Shown: positions 8,505 through 19,445, numbered from the stretch's first letter. The stretch is DNA of 64,000 bases from Mycetocola manganoxydans (GCF_003667545.1 NZ_RCUV01000002.1:1-64000), one strand, 5' to 3'. Numbers and translations are program-made. The notes: generated by a model not told the origin, from the letters alone.

Positions 8505-9134
8505 TCAGAGAAGGGTGGTGACCCGGGAACGGATGCTGTCGGCGAGCGATTCGATGGCATCCGTCGCGTCGAGCACGAGGAAGCGTTGCGGTTCACTGGC
8601 AGCGAGTTCGAGATAGACCTGCCGTACGCGGCGGTGGAATGTCGACGCTTCGTTCTCGAGCCGGTCGAACCGGGTGCGCGCCGAGTCGAGGCGCAGCCGG
8701 GCGGCGTCCTCGTCGAGGTCGAGCAGCACGGTCAGGTCGGGCATGAGTCCCCCGGTCGCCCACGTGGACAGGTCCCGCACCTCGTCCATGCCGAGGTCGC
8801 GGCCTGCGCCCTGGTAGGCGATCGAGGAGTCGATGTAGCGGTCCTGGATCACCACATCACCGCGTTCGAGCGCCGGGCGTACCTTCGTCGCGATGTGGTG
8901 GGCACGATCGGCCGCGTAGAGAAGGGCCTCAGCGCGCGGCGCGATGTCGCCGCGGTGGTGCAGGACGATTTCGCGAATCTCCACGCCGACGTCGGTTCCG
9001 CCGGGTTCACGGGTGCGCACGACCTCGCGGCCCCGGCTGCGAAGCCAGGACTCGAGCTCGGCAGCCTGGGTGGACTTGCCCGAGCCGTCACCACCCTCAA
9101 GGGTGATGAACAGCCCGGGATACGCCTCGCCCAC
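8505..9134 (-). CDS. tmk: Thymidylate kinase
   Basis: Phosphorylates dTMP to dTDP in the cytoplasm. The 209-residue product has the P-loop GGDGSGKST at about residues 14-22, the dTMP-binding TREPGGT, the DRYIDSS motif with the essential DR(Y), and a lid region near RLRLDSARTRFDR. The start is GTG at 9134, which shares one base with the topA stop (TAGTG), so translation is coupled with topA. Order topA-tmk-holB is usual in actinobacteria. Confidence 0.96.
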   Translation of the reverse strand: MGEAYPGLFITLEGGDGSGKSTQAAELESWLRSRGREVVRTREPGGTDVGVEIREIVLHHRGDIAPRAEALLYAADRAHHIATKVRPALERGDVVIQDRYIDSSIAYQGAGRDLGMDEVRDLSTWATGGLMPDLTVLLDLDEDAARLRLDSARTRFDRLENEASTFHRRVRQVYLELAASEPQRFLVLDATDAIESLADSIRSRVTTLL

Positions 9135-11998
9135 TACTCCGCCGGCTTCGCGACCGGCTTCTTCGCCGCGGGCTTCTTGGCCGTTGCCGTCGAGACGCCG
9201 GTTTTCGCCGATGCGGCGGTCTTTTTCGCAGCAGCCGCCGTCGGCTTCTTCGCTGCGGGCTTCTTGACCGCGGCTTTCTTGGCGGGAGCTTTCTTGGCCG
9301 GTGCCTTCTTGCGCGGAGCAGCCGGTCCCTTGGCACGCTTGTCGGCGAGCAGCTGAACCGCGCGGTCGAAGTCGACCTCCTCGACCGACTCGGCCTTGGG
9401 GATCGTCGCGTTGGTCACGCCGTCGGTGACGTACGGGCCGAAGCGGCCGTCCTTCAGCTTGATCGGCTTGCCGCTGACCGGGTCTGCCTCGAATTCCTTG
9501 AGCGCACTCGACGCTCGACGGTTGCCGTACTTCGGCTGGGCGAAGATCTCGAGCGCGCCAGGCAGCTCGATCTCGAAGATCTGGTCTTCGTTCTCGAGGG
9601 AGCGGGAGTCAGTGCCCTTCTTCAGGTACGGACCGAACCGACCGTTCTGTGCGGTGATCTCCTCACCCGATTCGGGATCGGCACCGACCACGCGGGGCAG
9701 CGACAGCAGCTTGAGCGCCGTGTCGAGGTCGATCGAGTCGAGCGACATCGACTTGAAGAGGGATGCCGTCCGCGGCTTGACCGCGGCGGCTTTCTTCTTC
9801 GCCGGCGCCTTCTTCTTCGGCGCATCCGTCACTTCGCCTGTGGCGAGGTCGACCGCGGGTTCTTCGGCAACCTCCGGCTCGAGCTCGGTCACGTAGGGGC
9901 CGAACCGGCCGTCCTTCGCAACGATCTCCTTGCCGTTCTCCGGGTTCACGCCGATGACACGGTCGGTGAGCACGGGGGCGTCGATGAGTTCCTGCGCTTT
10001 CGCGAGCGTGAGCTCGTCTGGAGCGAGATCCTCGGGAATGTTGATCCGGCGGGGAACGGCAGGTTCGCCGTCCGCCTGAGCCGGCGCCGTGGCATCCGTC
10101 ACTTCGAGATACGGGCCGTATTTGCCGATCCGGATCGTCACCGTGTCGCTGAGACGCAGGGAGTTGATCTCGCGCGCATCGATCTCACCGAGGTTGTCGA
10201 CGACGGTGCGGAGCCCGCGGTGGTCGTCGCCGCCGTAATAGAAGGACTTGAGCCACGCGGTACGGTCCTGCTCTCCACCGGCGATGCGGTCGAGGTCGAG
10301 TTCCATCTCGGCGGTGAAGTCGTACTGGACCAGGTCGTTGAAGTGTTCCTCGAGCAACCGGACGACGCTGAAAGCGATCCAGGACGGAATGAGCGCCTGG
10401 CCGCGCGCGGTGACGTATCCGCGGTCGGTGATCGTCGCGATGGTCTGCGCGTAGGTGGACGGTCGACCGATACCCAGCTCTTCGAGCGTCTTGACGAGGC
10501 TCGCCTCCGTGTAGCGCGGGGGCGGCGAGGTCTCGTGACCCTTGGCGTCGACGTCGGTGAGGATAAGCGACTGGCCCTCGGTCAGCGGAGGAAGCTTCGC
10601 CTCACGTGCAGCGTTGTCTGCAGCGTTGCGCTCTTCGTCCTGACCTTCTTCATAGGCGTGGAGGAACCCGCGGAAGGTGATGACGGTTCCGGATGCCGTC
10701 AGCTCAGCACGCTTGCCGGCCGCGTCCGCTTCGATGGTCACCGTTGCTGTCGACCCCTTGGCGTCGGCCATCTGGCTGGCGACGGTGCGCTTCCAGATCA
10801 GCTCGTACAGCTTGAAGTCCTGGCCGCGGAGGCTTCCGGACAGCGAGGACGGAGTGCGGAACGTGTCGCCGGACGGGCGGATCGCCTCGTGGGCTTCCTG
10901 TGCGCTCTTGTTCTTGCCGGCGTACAGGCGAGGCTTGTCCGGGATCGTTTCCGCGCCGTACAGGGCGGTCGCCTGGTCGCGGGCAGCCTTGATCGCCTGG
11001 CTCGAGAGCGAAGGCGAGTCGGTACGCATATAGGTGATGTAGCCGTTTTCGTACAATGACTGGGCGACGCTCATTGTCTGCCGTGCCGAGAAGCGCAGCT
11101 TGCGTGCGGCCTCCTGCTGCAGGGTCGACGTGGTGAACGGCGCGGCCGGGCGGCGCGAGTATGGCTTCGACTCGACCTTGGACACGACGACGGATGCTCC
11201 GGGTGCGGCAAGAGCGGCGGCGATCGTCTGCGCGGACTGCTCGTCGAGCGGCACGGCCTTGCTGGTGAGCTTGCCGGTGTCGTCGAAGTCACGGCCGGTG
11301 GCGACGCGTTCGCCGTCGAGACGGACGAGGCGGGCTTCGAAGTGGGTGGAGTCGGCGTCGGGAGCAGCCTGGGCGGTGAGCCCCCAGTATTCTGCGGCGG
11401 TGAAAGCGAGTCGTTCGCGTTCGCGTTCGACGATGAGGCGGGTGGCGGCGGACTGGACGCGACCGGCCGAGAGACTTGGGCCGACTTTCCGCCACAGAAC
11501 GGGCGAGATCTCGTACCCATATATACGGTCGAGGATTCGTCGGGTTTCCTGGGCGTCGACGAGGGCGACGTCGAGGTCGCGGGTGTTGTCTTTGGCAGCG
11601 AGAATTGCGTCTTTGGTGATCTCGTGGAAGACCATCCGCTTGACGGGAACCTTGGGCTGGAGAACCTGGAGCAGGTGCCACGCGATGGCTTCACCTTCGC
11701 GGTCCTCATCAGTTGCGAGGAGGAGTTCGTCGGCGTTCTTCAGCGCGCGCTTGAGTTCCGCGACGGTTTTCTTCTTGTTGTCGGAGACCACGTAGTAGGG
11801 CTCGAAGTCGTTTTCGACGTCGACGGCGAACTTACCGAACGCGCCCTTCTTGAGTTCAGCCGGGAGGTTCTTGGGTTCGGCGAGGTCACGGATGTGTCCT
11901 ACGGAACTGAGTACCTCATAGCCGTCGCCGAGATACCCGGCGATCGACTTCATTTTGGTCGGCGACTCTACGATGACCAATGTTTTTGTGCCTGGCAC
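9134..11998 (-). CDS. topA: DNA topoisomerase I
   Basis: Relaxes negative supercoils by passing single strands through a transient break. The 954-residue type IA enzyme begins with a TOPRIM domain (VIVESPTK at 8-15, later DEDREGEA) and carries the active-site tyrosine Y323 in ITYMRTDS. Four C-terminal repeats with the GRFGPYV motif follow, then a Lys/Ala/Pro-rich tail of about 60 residues, the DNA-binding tail typical of actinobacterial enzymes; zinc fingers are absent. I start it at GTG 11998, because GAAAGGAG lies 4 nt before it; the upstream ATG frame has no such signal. Confidence 0.97.
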   Translation of the reverse strand: MPGTKTLVIVESPTKMKSIAGYLGDGYEVLSSVGHIRDLAEPKNLPAELKKGAFGKFAVDVENDFEPYYVVSDNKKKTVAELKRALKNADELLLATDEDREGEAIAWHLLQVLQPKVPVKRMVFHEITKDAILAAKDNTRDLDVALVDAQETRRILDRIYGYEISPVLWRKVGPSLSAGRVQSAATRLIVERERERLAFTAAEYWGLTAQAAPDADSTHFEARLVRLDGERVATGRDFDDTGKLTSKAVPLDEQSAQTIAAALAAPGASVVVSKVESKPYSRRPAAPFTTSTLQQEAARKLRFSARQTMSVAQSLYENGYITYMRTDSPSLSSQAIKAARDQATALYGAETIPDKPRLYAGKNKSAQEAHEAIRPSGDTFRTPSSLSGSLRGQDFKLYELIWKRTVASQMADAKGSTATVTIEADAAGKRAELTASGTVITFRGFLHAYEEGQDEERNAADNAAREAKLPPLTEGQSLILTDVDAKGHETSPPPRYTEASLVKTLEELGIGRPSTYAQTIATITDRGYVTARGQALIPSWIAFSVVRLLEEHFNDLVQYDFTAEMELDLDRIAGGEQDRTAWLKSFYYGGDDHRGLRTVVDNLGEIDAREINSLRLSDTVTIRIGKYGPYLEVTDATAPAQADGEPAVPRRINIPEDLAPDELTLAKAQELIDAPVLTDRVIGVNPENGKEIVAKDGRFGPYVTELEPEVAEEPAVDLATGEVTDAPKKKAPAKKKAAAVKPRTASLFKSMSLDSIDLDTALKLLSLPRVVGADPESGEEITAQNGRFGPYLKKGTDSRSLENEDQIFEIELPGALEIFAQPKYGNRRASSALKEFEADPVSGKPIKLKDGRFGPYVTDGVTNATIPKAESVEEVDFDRAVQLLADKRAKGPAAPRKKAPAKKAPAKKAAVKKPAAKKPTAAAAKKTAASAKTGVSTATAKKPAAKKPVAKPAE

Positions 11999-12119
11999 CC
12001 GACTCCTTTCGTCGTGCACACCATACACACCATTTACGCGTGTCCACCTAATCGCCGAACCCTCGTCACATCAGCGCGGCCCTCTTGATAAGACCGGGGG
12101 AAAGAGCAGAATGGGGGCT

Positions 12120-12353
12120 ATGAGTACATCAACGGCACGGACCTACACGGCAAAGCTCACCGATGGGCCGCTCGAGGGCAAGACCCTGTCGGCTGACTTT
12201 CTGGAGTCGGGCGACCCGCGCCCCACCGTTGACATTGCTGGCCAGGGCAAGACCTATGTCTATGCGCGGACATCCGGCCAGGAGTTCGAGTCCGAGGACT
12301 CGGACCGCCCGAGCGCCGTCAACTACCGGTACCTGACCACGAACTTCGACTGA
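12120..12353 (+). CDS. Small conserved hypothetical protein
   Basis: A 77-residue soluble protein with no membrane segment and no motif I can name; it looks like a small beta-rich domain (TYTAKLTDGPLEGKT, KTYVYAR, VNYRYLTTNFD). ATG 12120 is preferred to the nearby ATG 12111 because the G-rich run GGGGGC sits just ahead of it. It diverges from topA across about 120 bp and stands alone. No function is proposed. Confidence 0.7.
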   Translation: MSTSTARTYTAKLTDGPLEGKTLSADFLESGDPRPTVDIAGQGKTYVYARTSGQEFESEDSDRPSAVNYRYLTTNFD

Positions 12354-12450
12354 GCGTCGGCCCGGCGACACGGGGCTGGCTCGCTCGTCCAGGACAGCGG
12401 ATGCCACACCGCTGCACGCATGTGCAATTCCGCCGCCGACGGTGATCGCC

Positions 12451-12526
12451 CCGGTGGTCCTGCACGTGAGGCGACGCTGAGGGTCACTCCGGTGGTCCTG
12501 CGCGCGAGGCGACGCTGACGGTCACT
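12451..12526. repeat. 38-bp tandem duplication at the 3' end of the TadE/G-like gene
   Basis: Two head-to-tail copies of 38 bp, at 12451-12488 and 12489-12526, differ at only three positions. The right copy encodes the residues SVASRAGPP; the left copy now supplies the last codon and stop (TGA, plus-strand 12484-12486). The original 3' end of the gene was therefore replaced by a duplication. Confidence 0.85.
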
Positions 12527-12870
12527 CCGAGCACCCGTCGCGTCGCCGTGATCGTCACCTCCAGTCCGTCGACCGTGCACTCCCCCAGCTCGGCCCCGTT
12601 GAGCCGAGCCGCCTCGGCCGCGTTCGCGCAGGGATAGCCGGCAACGAGTCCGGAAGCGGTGTCGGCCGCGGCAAGAGCCGCCGCATCCGCTGCGTTCGCT
12701 GTCAACTGTCGCGTGGTGAGGGCGGCATTGAGCGGGAGCGCGAGCCCCGTGAGCAGCAGCACAGCGGTGACGAGGGCGACGGCGAGCACCGACCCGGAAC
12801 CCTGATCTGAAGCGAATGGCTCGCGAGAGTCGCGTCTTCCCACTGACGACCCCGGTGGATGCCGCGGCAT
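12484..12870 (-). CDS. TadE/G-like pilus-assembly protein (Rv3654c type)
   Basis: A 128-residue minor pilin-like protein of the actinobacterial Tad locus. After a basic start it has GSGSVLAVALVTAVLLLTGLA-type hydrophobic sequence at about residues 24-48 and the family hallmark TANAADAAALAAADT next to it. The rest is a small extracytoplasmic part with two cysteines (YPCAN, ECTVD). It starts at ATG 12870, 9 bp after the tadE stop, so it is last in the tad operon. Its C-terminus was changed by a 38-bp tandem duplication. Confidence 0.8.
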   Translation of the reverse strand: MPRHPPGSSVGRRDSREPFASDQGSGSVLAVALVTAVLLLTGLALPLNAALTTRQLTANAADAAALAAADTASGLVAGYPCANAAEAARLNGAELGECTVDGLEVTITATRRVLGVTVSVASRAGPPE

Positions 12871-12879
12871 GCGCCGCTC

Positions 12880-13284
12880 CTAGATCCCGCCGGCGAGGGC
12901 GCATCCGGACGCGCTCACTCGCACGCCGGCGATCGCCGCCGGACCGAACCCGGCCGGCGCGCTCACACGGACGCATACGAACTCGCCCTTCGTTGACGTA
13001 CTGATCGTCGCGGCCGAAACGATCCGGTGTACCCGCGCTGCCGCCACTCCGGGAGGATCGCCGCGCGCGAGGGTCCTGGCCGCGTCGGCAGCGGCATCCG
13101 TCAGGCGAACCTGTTGAGAGGCGACCTGGATCGCGCCGAGGCAGCAACCGAGCACGAGAACGACAACGGGGATCGCCACAGCGAATTCCGCCGCGGCGCT
13201 GCCGCGTTCCCGGTTCTTCACCCCGGAGGGTGTCCGGCGGCGACCTGCCCGAACGGAGCCGCCGCCGGACGTGTGAAGGCGCAT
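12880..13284 (-). CDS. TadE-family pilus-assembly protein
   Basis: A 134-residue protein with a basic N-terminus followed by GSAAAEFAVAIPVVVLV at about residues 29-45, the TadE signature (Glu five residues into the hydrophobic stretch, like a pseudopilin). The C-terminal domain has two Cys (EFVCVRV, ASGCAL), which may pair outside the membrane. ATG 13284 lies two bases below the stop of the DUF4244 gene, so the two are translationally linked. It should be a minor component of a Flp-type pilus or secretion device. Confidence 0.8.
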   Translation of the reverse strand: MRLHTSGGGSVRAGRRRTPSGVKNRERGSAAAEFAVAIPVVVLVLGCCLGAIQVASQQVRLTDAAADAARTLARGDPPGVAAARVHRIVSAATISTSTKGEFVCVRVSAPAGFGPAAIAGVRVSASGCALAGGI

Positions 13285-13286
13285 GG

Positions 13287-13484
13287 TCAGCCGTTGACCG
13301 TAAGCGCCCGGCGAACGAGGTCGGTCAGGATGCCGCGGACCTCGTCGGATCGCATGATGACGACGAGCAGGCCGGCGAAACCGACCGCCGCCATGGTGGC
13401 GATCGCGTATTCGGCCGTCGCCGCACCGCTTTCGTCGGCAAGGCCGCTCCGTACTCGCTGTAGTTGTTCTCGTAATCGCGCCAT
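13287..13484 (-). CDS. DUF4244 family Flp-pilin-like protein
   Basis: A 65-residue protein with ESGAATAEYAIATMAAVGFA: the Glu/Tyr-containing start of the hydrophobic segment is that of a Flp-type pilin, and the family DUF4244 is typically found between the secretion and TadE genes in actinobacteria. It is likely the major subunit. GGAGAAC lies just upstream of ATG 13484. A separate prepilin peptidase is not encoded in this window. Confidence 0.82.
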   Translation of the reverse strand: MARLREQLQRVRSGLADESGAATAEYAIATMAAVGFAGLLVVIMRSDEVRGILTDLVRRALTVNG

Positions 13485-13610
13485 GTCGGGTGTTCTCCTT
13501 ATTACTGATGGGTATTGCTGATGGTTGGGTGCTGAGTGTGTGGCGCGAGGACTTCCATCGTCGCCGCGCTGTCGGGCACGATTCGAGAACCGACAGGTTC
13601 TGTGGGTTTC

Positions 13611-14762
13611 TCATCCGATTCCCCGGACGGTGGAGGAGAGGACGCTCAACATCAACGGGGCGACGCCGACGAGCAGGAAAGCCGGAAGGACGCAGATCCC
13701 GAGCGGGAGCATGAGCCGGGTGGCCAGCGCTGCGGCCGCGAGTTGCGCCGCCGAGCGCGCATCGCGGCGAGCCTGGTCAGCTTCGCTGCGGAGCAGATCC
13801 GCTGCAGGCACCCCGGCGGCGCGCGACAGGGCCAATACCCCTGCGACGGCTGCTGATTCATCGCGAGCATCCGGCGTTCGGGTATCTGCCGTCTCGCTCG
13901 GCCGAAACGCGGCGAGCGCTGAGTCGACCACGGCGAGCGCACGGTCGACGGATGCCCCCGACGACATCGCGATCGCGGTGAGGTCGATGGCAAGGCCGGG
14001 TGCTGTCGACCGGGGTGTCGACCGTCTCACCAGGGCGGCGGACCATCGCCAAGCGGCGAGCATGAGCAGCATTGCCCCGGTCAGGCAGACGAGGCCGGGA
14101 ACGGTGCCGACGAGCGTACCGAGCGTGTCGAAGCCGAGCAGGAGGCCGAATAGCAGCCCGACGACGGGCAGGATCATCACCAGCCGGGAGGTGGAGCGCG
14201 GTCCAGCCAGCGCTGCTTCGATGTCTCGCTGGGCCTGGCCCAGCGATCGCTGCGAACGTGCGAGCTCATGCAGGCAGGCGGCCAGCGGTGCACCGGTCTC
14301 GATGGCCACAGACCACGCCGCGGCAACGGAGAGCCAGGCATCCGCTGCCGGGCCGGGATGCGTCGAACGTCCGAAGCGGGAGGATCCGCGTCCCAGCACC
14401 GTGGTCGCGATCGTGCGCGCAACATCGTCGCCGGTCTCAGCCGCCGCGGCCGCTGCGCCGAGCACCGCCCCGACGTGGGCCGGGTCGCGATCCCGCCGCT
14501 CGGTGCGAGCGCGATGGAGAACCGGGCGCGAGGGGCGAGTCCGGCGTCGCCCCCGCTTCGCTTCGTCCACACCGACGGCACCGGGCTCAGCGGAGTGAGG
14601 AGGAGAACCGTCCGGGGTCGCGCCGGCGGATCCCGCCGCCAGGTACCCCCACGCAGCCGATGGCGCAACTCCGGCAGCGAGAAGCACGGCGAGCCGCTCC
14701 GTCACCGCGGCGACGCGCTCGATCGGCGGCGAGTGATCGGGAGAGCGCGCTCGTCGGGTCAT
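13611..14762 (-). CDS. Tad secretion membrane protein (TadB/TadC-like, GSPF family)
   Basis: A 383-residue inner-membrane platform protein. Hydrophobic stretches lie near residues 22-45, about 205-250 and at the C-terminus (about 345-380). Two GSPF-like halves can be seen: one around HELARSQRSLGQAQRDIEAAL and one around LLRSEADQARRDARSAAQLAA, each followed by membrane helices, so one protein may do the work of TadB and TadC. The start overlaps the stop of the ATPase gene by one base (TGATG); GTG 14765 is an alternative. It anchors the TadA ATPase. Confidence 0.78.
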   Translation of the reverse strand: MTRRARSPDHSPPIERVAAVTERLAVLLAAGVAPSAAWGYLAAGSAGATPDGSPPHSAEPGAVGVDEAKRGRRRTRPSRPVLHRARTERRDRDPAHVGAVLGAAAAAAETGDDVARTIATTVLGRGSSRFGRSTHPGPAADAWLSVAAAWSVAIETGAPLAACLHELARSQRSLGQAQRDIEAALAGPRSTSRLVMILPVVGLLFGLLLGFDTLGTLVGTVPGLVCLTGAMLLMLAAWRWSAALVRRSTPRSTAPGLAIDLTAIAMSSGASVDRALAVVDSALAAFRPSETADTRTPDARDESAAVAGVLALSRAAGVPAADLLRSEADQARRDARSAAQLAAAALATRLMLPLGICVLPAFLLVGVAPLMLSVLSSTVRGIG

Positions 14763-15940
14763 CACGCGGGGCCCTCGGCGAGAATCGTCAGCCTCCCGCT
14801 CGGGTCGAGACCGAACCGCCCCACCTGGGCCAGCCGCCGGATGCCTCCCTCGCGCTCCAGGTGCAACACGAGGCCGATGGCGCTCACCGTCTGCCGGGCG
14901 ACGGCATCCGCGGTCATGCCCGCGAGCGCGCCGAGCGCCTCGACGCGCGCCGGAACGTCGCGAAGAGAGTTCGCGTGCAGGGTTCCTGCACCGCCGTCAT
15001 GCCCGGTGTTCAGGGCGGCGAGCAACTCGCGCACTTCGGCTCCTCGGCACTCACCGACGACGAGCCGGTCAGGCCGCATCCGCAGGGCCTCGCGCAGCAA
15101 CCGTTCGAGCCCGATGGCCCCCGCGCCCTCCAGATTCGCCTGCCGGGACTCGAGTGACACGAAATGCGGATGCCGCACACCGAGTTCGGCGACGTCCTCG
15201 ATCGCGACGATCCGCTCGCCGGGTGGCGCCTCAGCGAGCAGCGCGCCGAGAAGTGTGGTCTTGCCTGAGCCTCCTGCTCCGGTCACGAGAAGGTTTGTGC
15301 GGTCCCGCACGGCTGCACGGAGGCGATCGAGCACCACAACGGGGTCTGAACCGAACATGTCCGCGACAGCCAGGTCGGCGAGCCCGAACCTCTGCACCTG
15401 CGGAACCCGGATGCTGAGCAGCGTCCCGCACACGGACACCGGCGGCAGTACCGCGTGAACCCGGATGCCACCCTGCAACCGGACGTCGACGCACGGCGTC
15501 GCCTCGTCGATATGTCGTCCGCCGAGCGCGATCAGCCGTACCGCGAAGTCACGCAGAGGGCGCTCGGCCATGGACCATGCCCCGTCGCGCTCCAGTCCGG
15601 AACCGCGGTCGACCCAGAGTCCACCGTCGCCGTTGACGAAGAGATCCGTGACATTCGCACCCATGAGGTACGGGGCCAGCGGACCGAACTCCGCTGCCGT
15701 CCGCATCCGGGCCATTCGCACGTCGGCAAGCTCAGCGGAACCGGCCCGGGCAGCCGAGTCGTGGTGCCGTGAGAGCCGCTCGACGACGTTACCCGCGGAC
15801 GCCGCCTGCACTCCGTCACCTGACCGCGAGGACGCCTGACCTTGCGCGGGAGCATCGCCGCGGGTCACCGATGGCCGGCCCTCCCTCGGCGCGGTGAGCA
15901 TCGCACCGAGCATCGGTTCGGCAACGAATCGATCCGTCAT
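14762..15940 (-). CDS. tadA: TadA/CpaF-type secretion ATPase
   Basis: Cytoplasmic hexameric ATPase driving Flp pilus assembly. The 392-residue protein has an N-terminal domain containing VTDLFVNGDGGLWVDRG, then the P-loop GAGGSGKTTLL at about residue 220, the Asp box with AIEDVAEL, LRMRPDRLVVGECRG (Walker B region) and TGHDGGAGTLHANS (His box). This order is diagnostic of the VirB11/TadA family. ATG 15940 (MTDRF) is chosen as the first sensible start; the frame stays open upstream but into an intergenic region with no start signals. First gene of the tad operon. Confidence 0.92.
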   Translation of the reverse strand: MTDRFVAEPMLGAMLTAPREGRPSVTRGDAPAQGQASSRSGDGVQAASAGNVVERLSRHHDSAARAGSAELADVRMARMRTAAEFGPLAPYLMGANVTDLFVNGDGGLWVDRGSGLERDGAWSMAERPLRDFAVRLIALGGRHIDEATPCVDVRLQGGIRVHAVLPPVSVCGTLLSIRVPQVQRFGLADLAVADMFGSDPVVVLDRLRAAVRDRTNLLVTGAGGSGKTTLLGALLAEAPPGERIVAIEDVAELGVRHPHFVSLESRQANLEGAGAIGLERLLREALRMRPDRLVVGECRGAEVRELLAALNTGHDGGAGTLHANSLRDVPARVEALGALAGMTADAVARQTVSAIGLVLHLEREGGIRRLAQVGRFGLDPSGRLTILAEGPA

Positions 15941-16356
15941 GCAGCAACAGTAGAAAGACGGCGCCACGCGAAGAGGGATCGGGATGGCATCCGTGGACAA
16001 CACCGGACTCGCGGGGCGATGTGGAGGATTCGCGGCCAGGAAAGACCAGCGGAAAATTAGAGGGCGACACCCATTGGGGGGAATGGATGCCGCCACACGC
16101 GACGCTCGATTGGGGGGAATCTGTACGTCGCACGCACGAATTAAGAATTCGGCCGAGCCCAAGTGTACGCGCAAAAGACGCCCGTGCAAGCCCTGCGGAG
16201 CGCCATCCGGTCCCCCAAAGAGTGGACACGTGAAATCACGCCGTTTTTGCATGGTGGAGACCCCACAATTGGGGTCCCGTCGATCAGAGTACAGTCTGTA
16301 TAAGTCACACAGTTGTGGCACCGTGAACCAGTCGCGAAGGAGCGAGTAGACACAAG
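15941..16356. other. 416-bp intergenic region between tadA and acs
   Basis: Divergent control region with no credible gene. It holds two identical 12-mers ATTGGGGGGAAT at 16073-16084 and 16109-16120, spaced 36 bp, and a palindrome GACCCC-N6-GGGGTC at 16259-16276. A TATAAG box near 16297 could be the acs -10 element. GGAG near 16338 is rather far from the acs ATG. Confidence 0.55.
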
Positions 16357-18330
<1,974 letters not shown>

Positions 18331-18335
18331 CCGCT

Positions 18336-18402
18336 ACAGGAGATCGCACGATTTGCAGGATGCTTTCAAGCATTTCTCCCTGTAAATCGTGCGATCTCCT
18401 GT
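18336..18402. repeat. 67-bp palindromic element, copy 1
   Basis: Imperfect palindrome with 25-bp arms beginning ACAGGAGATCGCACGATTTG; the outer 21 bp of the arms pair perfectly. The centre is 17 bp. It lies 5 bp after the acs stop, between convergent genes, and could act as a bidirectional terminator. Six further copies of identical length occur in the window. Confidence 0.92.
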
Positions 18403-18434
18403 TTAACGAGCGACCCAAGAGAGCGGATGCCGGG

Positions 18435-19274
18435 TCACGCGGCCAGGTGCAGCCCTTGCGCCATGGCAGCAAGGATCGTCGACTCGACGTAGGCCCAGTT
18501 ACCGACGATCTGCGCATAGTCAAACCTGAGAACCGTGTAACCCATCAGTGTGAGTCGTGCGTCTTGACGGAGATCCCGCCGGCGTTGCTCCGCGCTGGAG
18601 TGCGGGCCGTAACCGTCGATCTGAAGAATGAGACGATCGCCGATGATGCCATCGACAGGGTGGTCATCGATGACCACCTGCTGTCGCAACGCGATACCGA
18701 TTCGCGCGAGCCTCAATCGCGGGATCGTCTCGATTCCGGAATCGGAGAACGCCGTGGCAGCGGCGCGTGCAGCCCGGAACCGCCGTGATCTCGTGGCTAT
18801 TCGCTCCAGGTGACCGGCAGTGATCTTCTTCAACCGGAGCGCCGAATCGAGAACGACAACGGCGGATTCAAACGGCTGGCATTCAGCCACCTGCACCAGG
18901 ACGTTCTCCAGCGGCTCTGTGAGCCACGGGCCACTCACGGCGACCGGACCCACCGCCCAGTGAGCCACGGCATCCGTGGGGATGTTGTGTCGGCTAGCGT
19001 GAGCTGGGAGCGAGAGGTGAGTCGCGGCATCCCCAGCGACCCACAGGCCGAGACGTTGAGCGGCGGTGAGACACGTCAGCCGAGCGCCGGAGCGAGCAGC
19101 GAGCAGCAACTCCGGATCACAGTCAGGTAAAGCTATCCAGTCTCTGCGCACTCGCATCAGCGGACCGGATGCTATCGCCGTCCGAATCCCGTACGTCGTT
19201 GCACCGGCCCGGATGAGATCGCTCGAATGGGCGATTCGCCCGTGCCGTCGAACCCAATCTTCGATGTCCATCAT
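18435..19274 (-). CDS. DUF559-type protein with an AbiEi-like N-terminal half
   Basis: A 279-residue protein. The first half resembles the winged-helix AbiEi/type IV antitoxin fold of actinobacterial homologues (RHGRIAHSSDLIRAGAT, then a small beta domain). The last 100 residues resemble DUF559, a Vsr-like PD-(D/E)XK endonuclease fold: DGIIGDRLILQIDGYGPHSS, then RRDLRQDARLTLMGYTVLRF. Such proteins are common and numerous in actinobacteria but their role is not established. No toxin partner is adjacent. Start at ATG 19274 (or 19271). Confidence 0.72.
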   Translation of the reverse strand: MMDIEDWVRRHGRIAHSSDLIRAGATTYGIRTAIASGPLMRVRRDWIALPDCDPELLLAARSGARLTCLTAAQRLGLWVAGDAATHLSLPAHASRHNIPTDAVAHWAVGPVAVSGPWLTEPLENVLVQVAECQPFESAVVVLDSALRLKKITAGHLERIATRSRRFRAARAAATAFSDSGIETIPRLRLARIGIALRQQVVIDDHPVDGIIGDRLILQIDGYGPHSSAEQRRRDLRQDARLTLMGYTVLRFDYAQIVGNWAYVESTILAAMAQGLHLAA

Positions 19275-19378
19275 CCGACACTGGCGGACCTCAGCGGCCG
19301 ATCGGAGATTCAGGGCGAGTTCGTTGATCGTCCGCGGCAATGTTCACCCTGTGGAGGGCAGCCGGCGTCGAACGCAAA

Positions 19379-19445
19379 ACAGGAGATCACACGGTTCACA
19401 GGAGAAGAAACCGGAAAGGATCCTGATAATCCTGCGATCTCCGGT
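19379..19445. repeat. 67-bp palindromic element, copy 2 (degenerate)
   Basis: The same 67-bp length and end sequences as the other copies, but both arms are diverged (arm starts ACAGGAGATCACACGG, ends GCGATCTCCGGT). It sits between the TetR gene end and the start of the DUF559-type gene, both on the minus strand. Confidence 0.75.

Noticed and set aside
18435-19274. An AbiE-type toxin-antitoxin pair around the DUF559 protein
   Set aside because: Only the antitoxin-like winged-helix half is seen; there is no AbiEii nucleotidyltransferase gene next to it and such fused DUF559 proteins are common without a partner.
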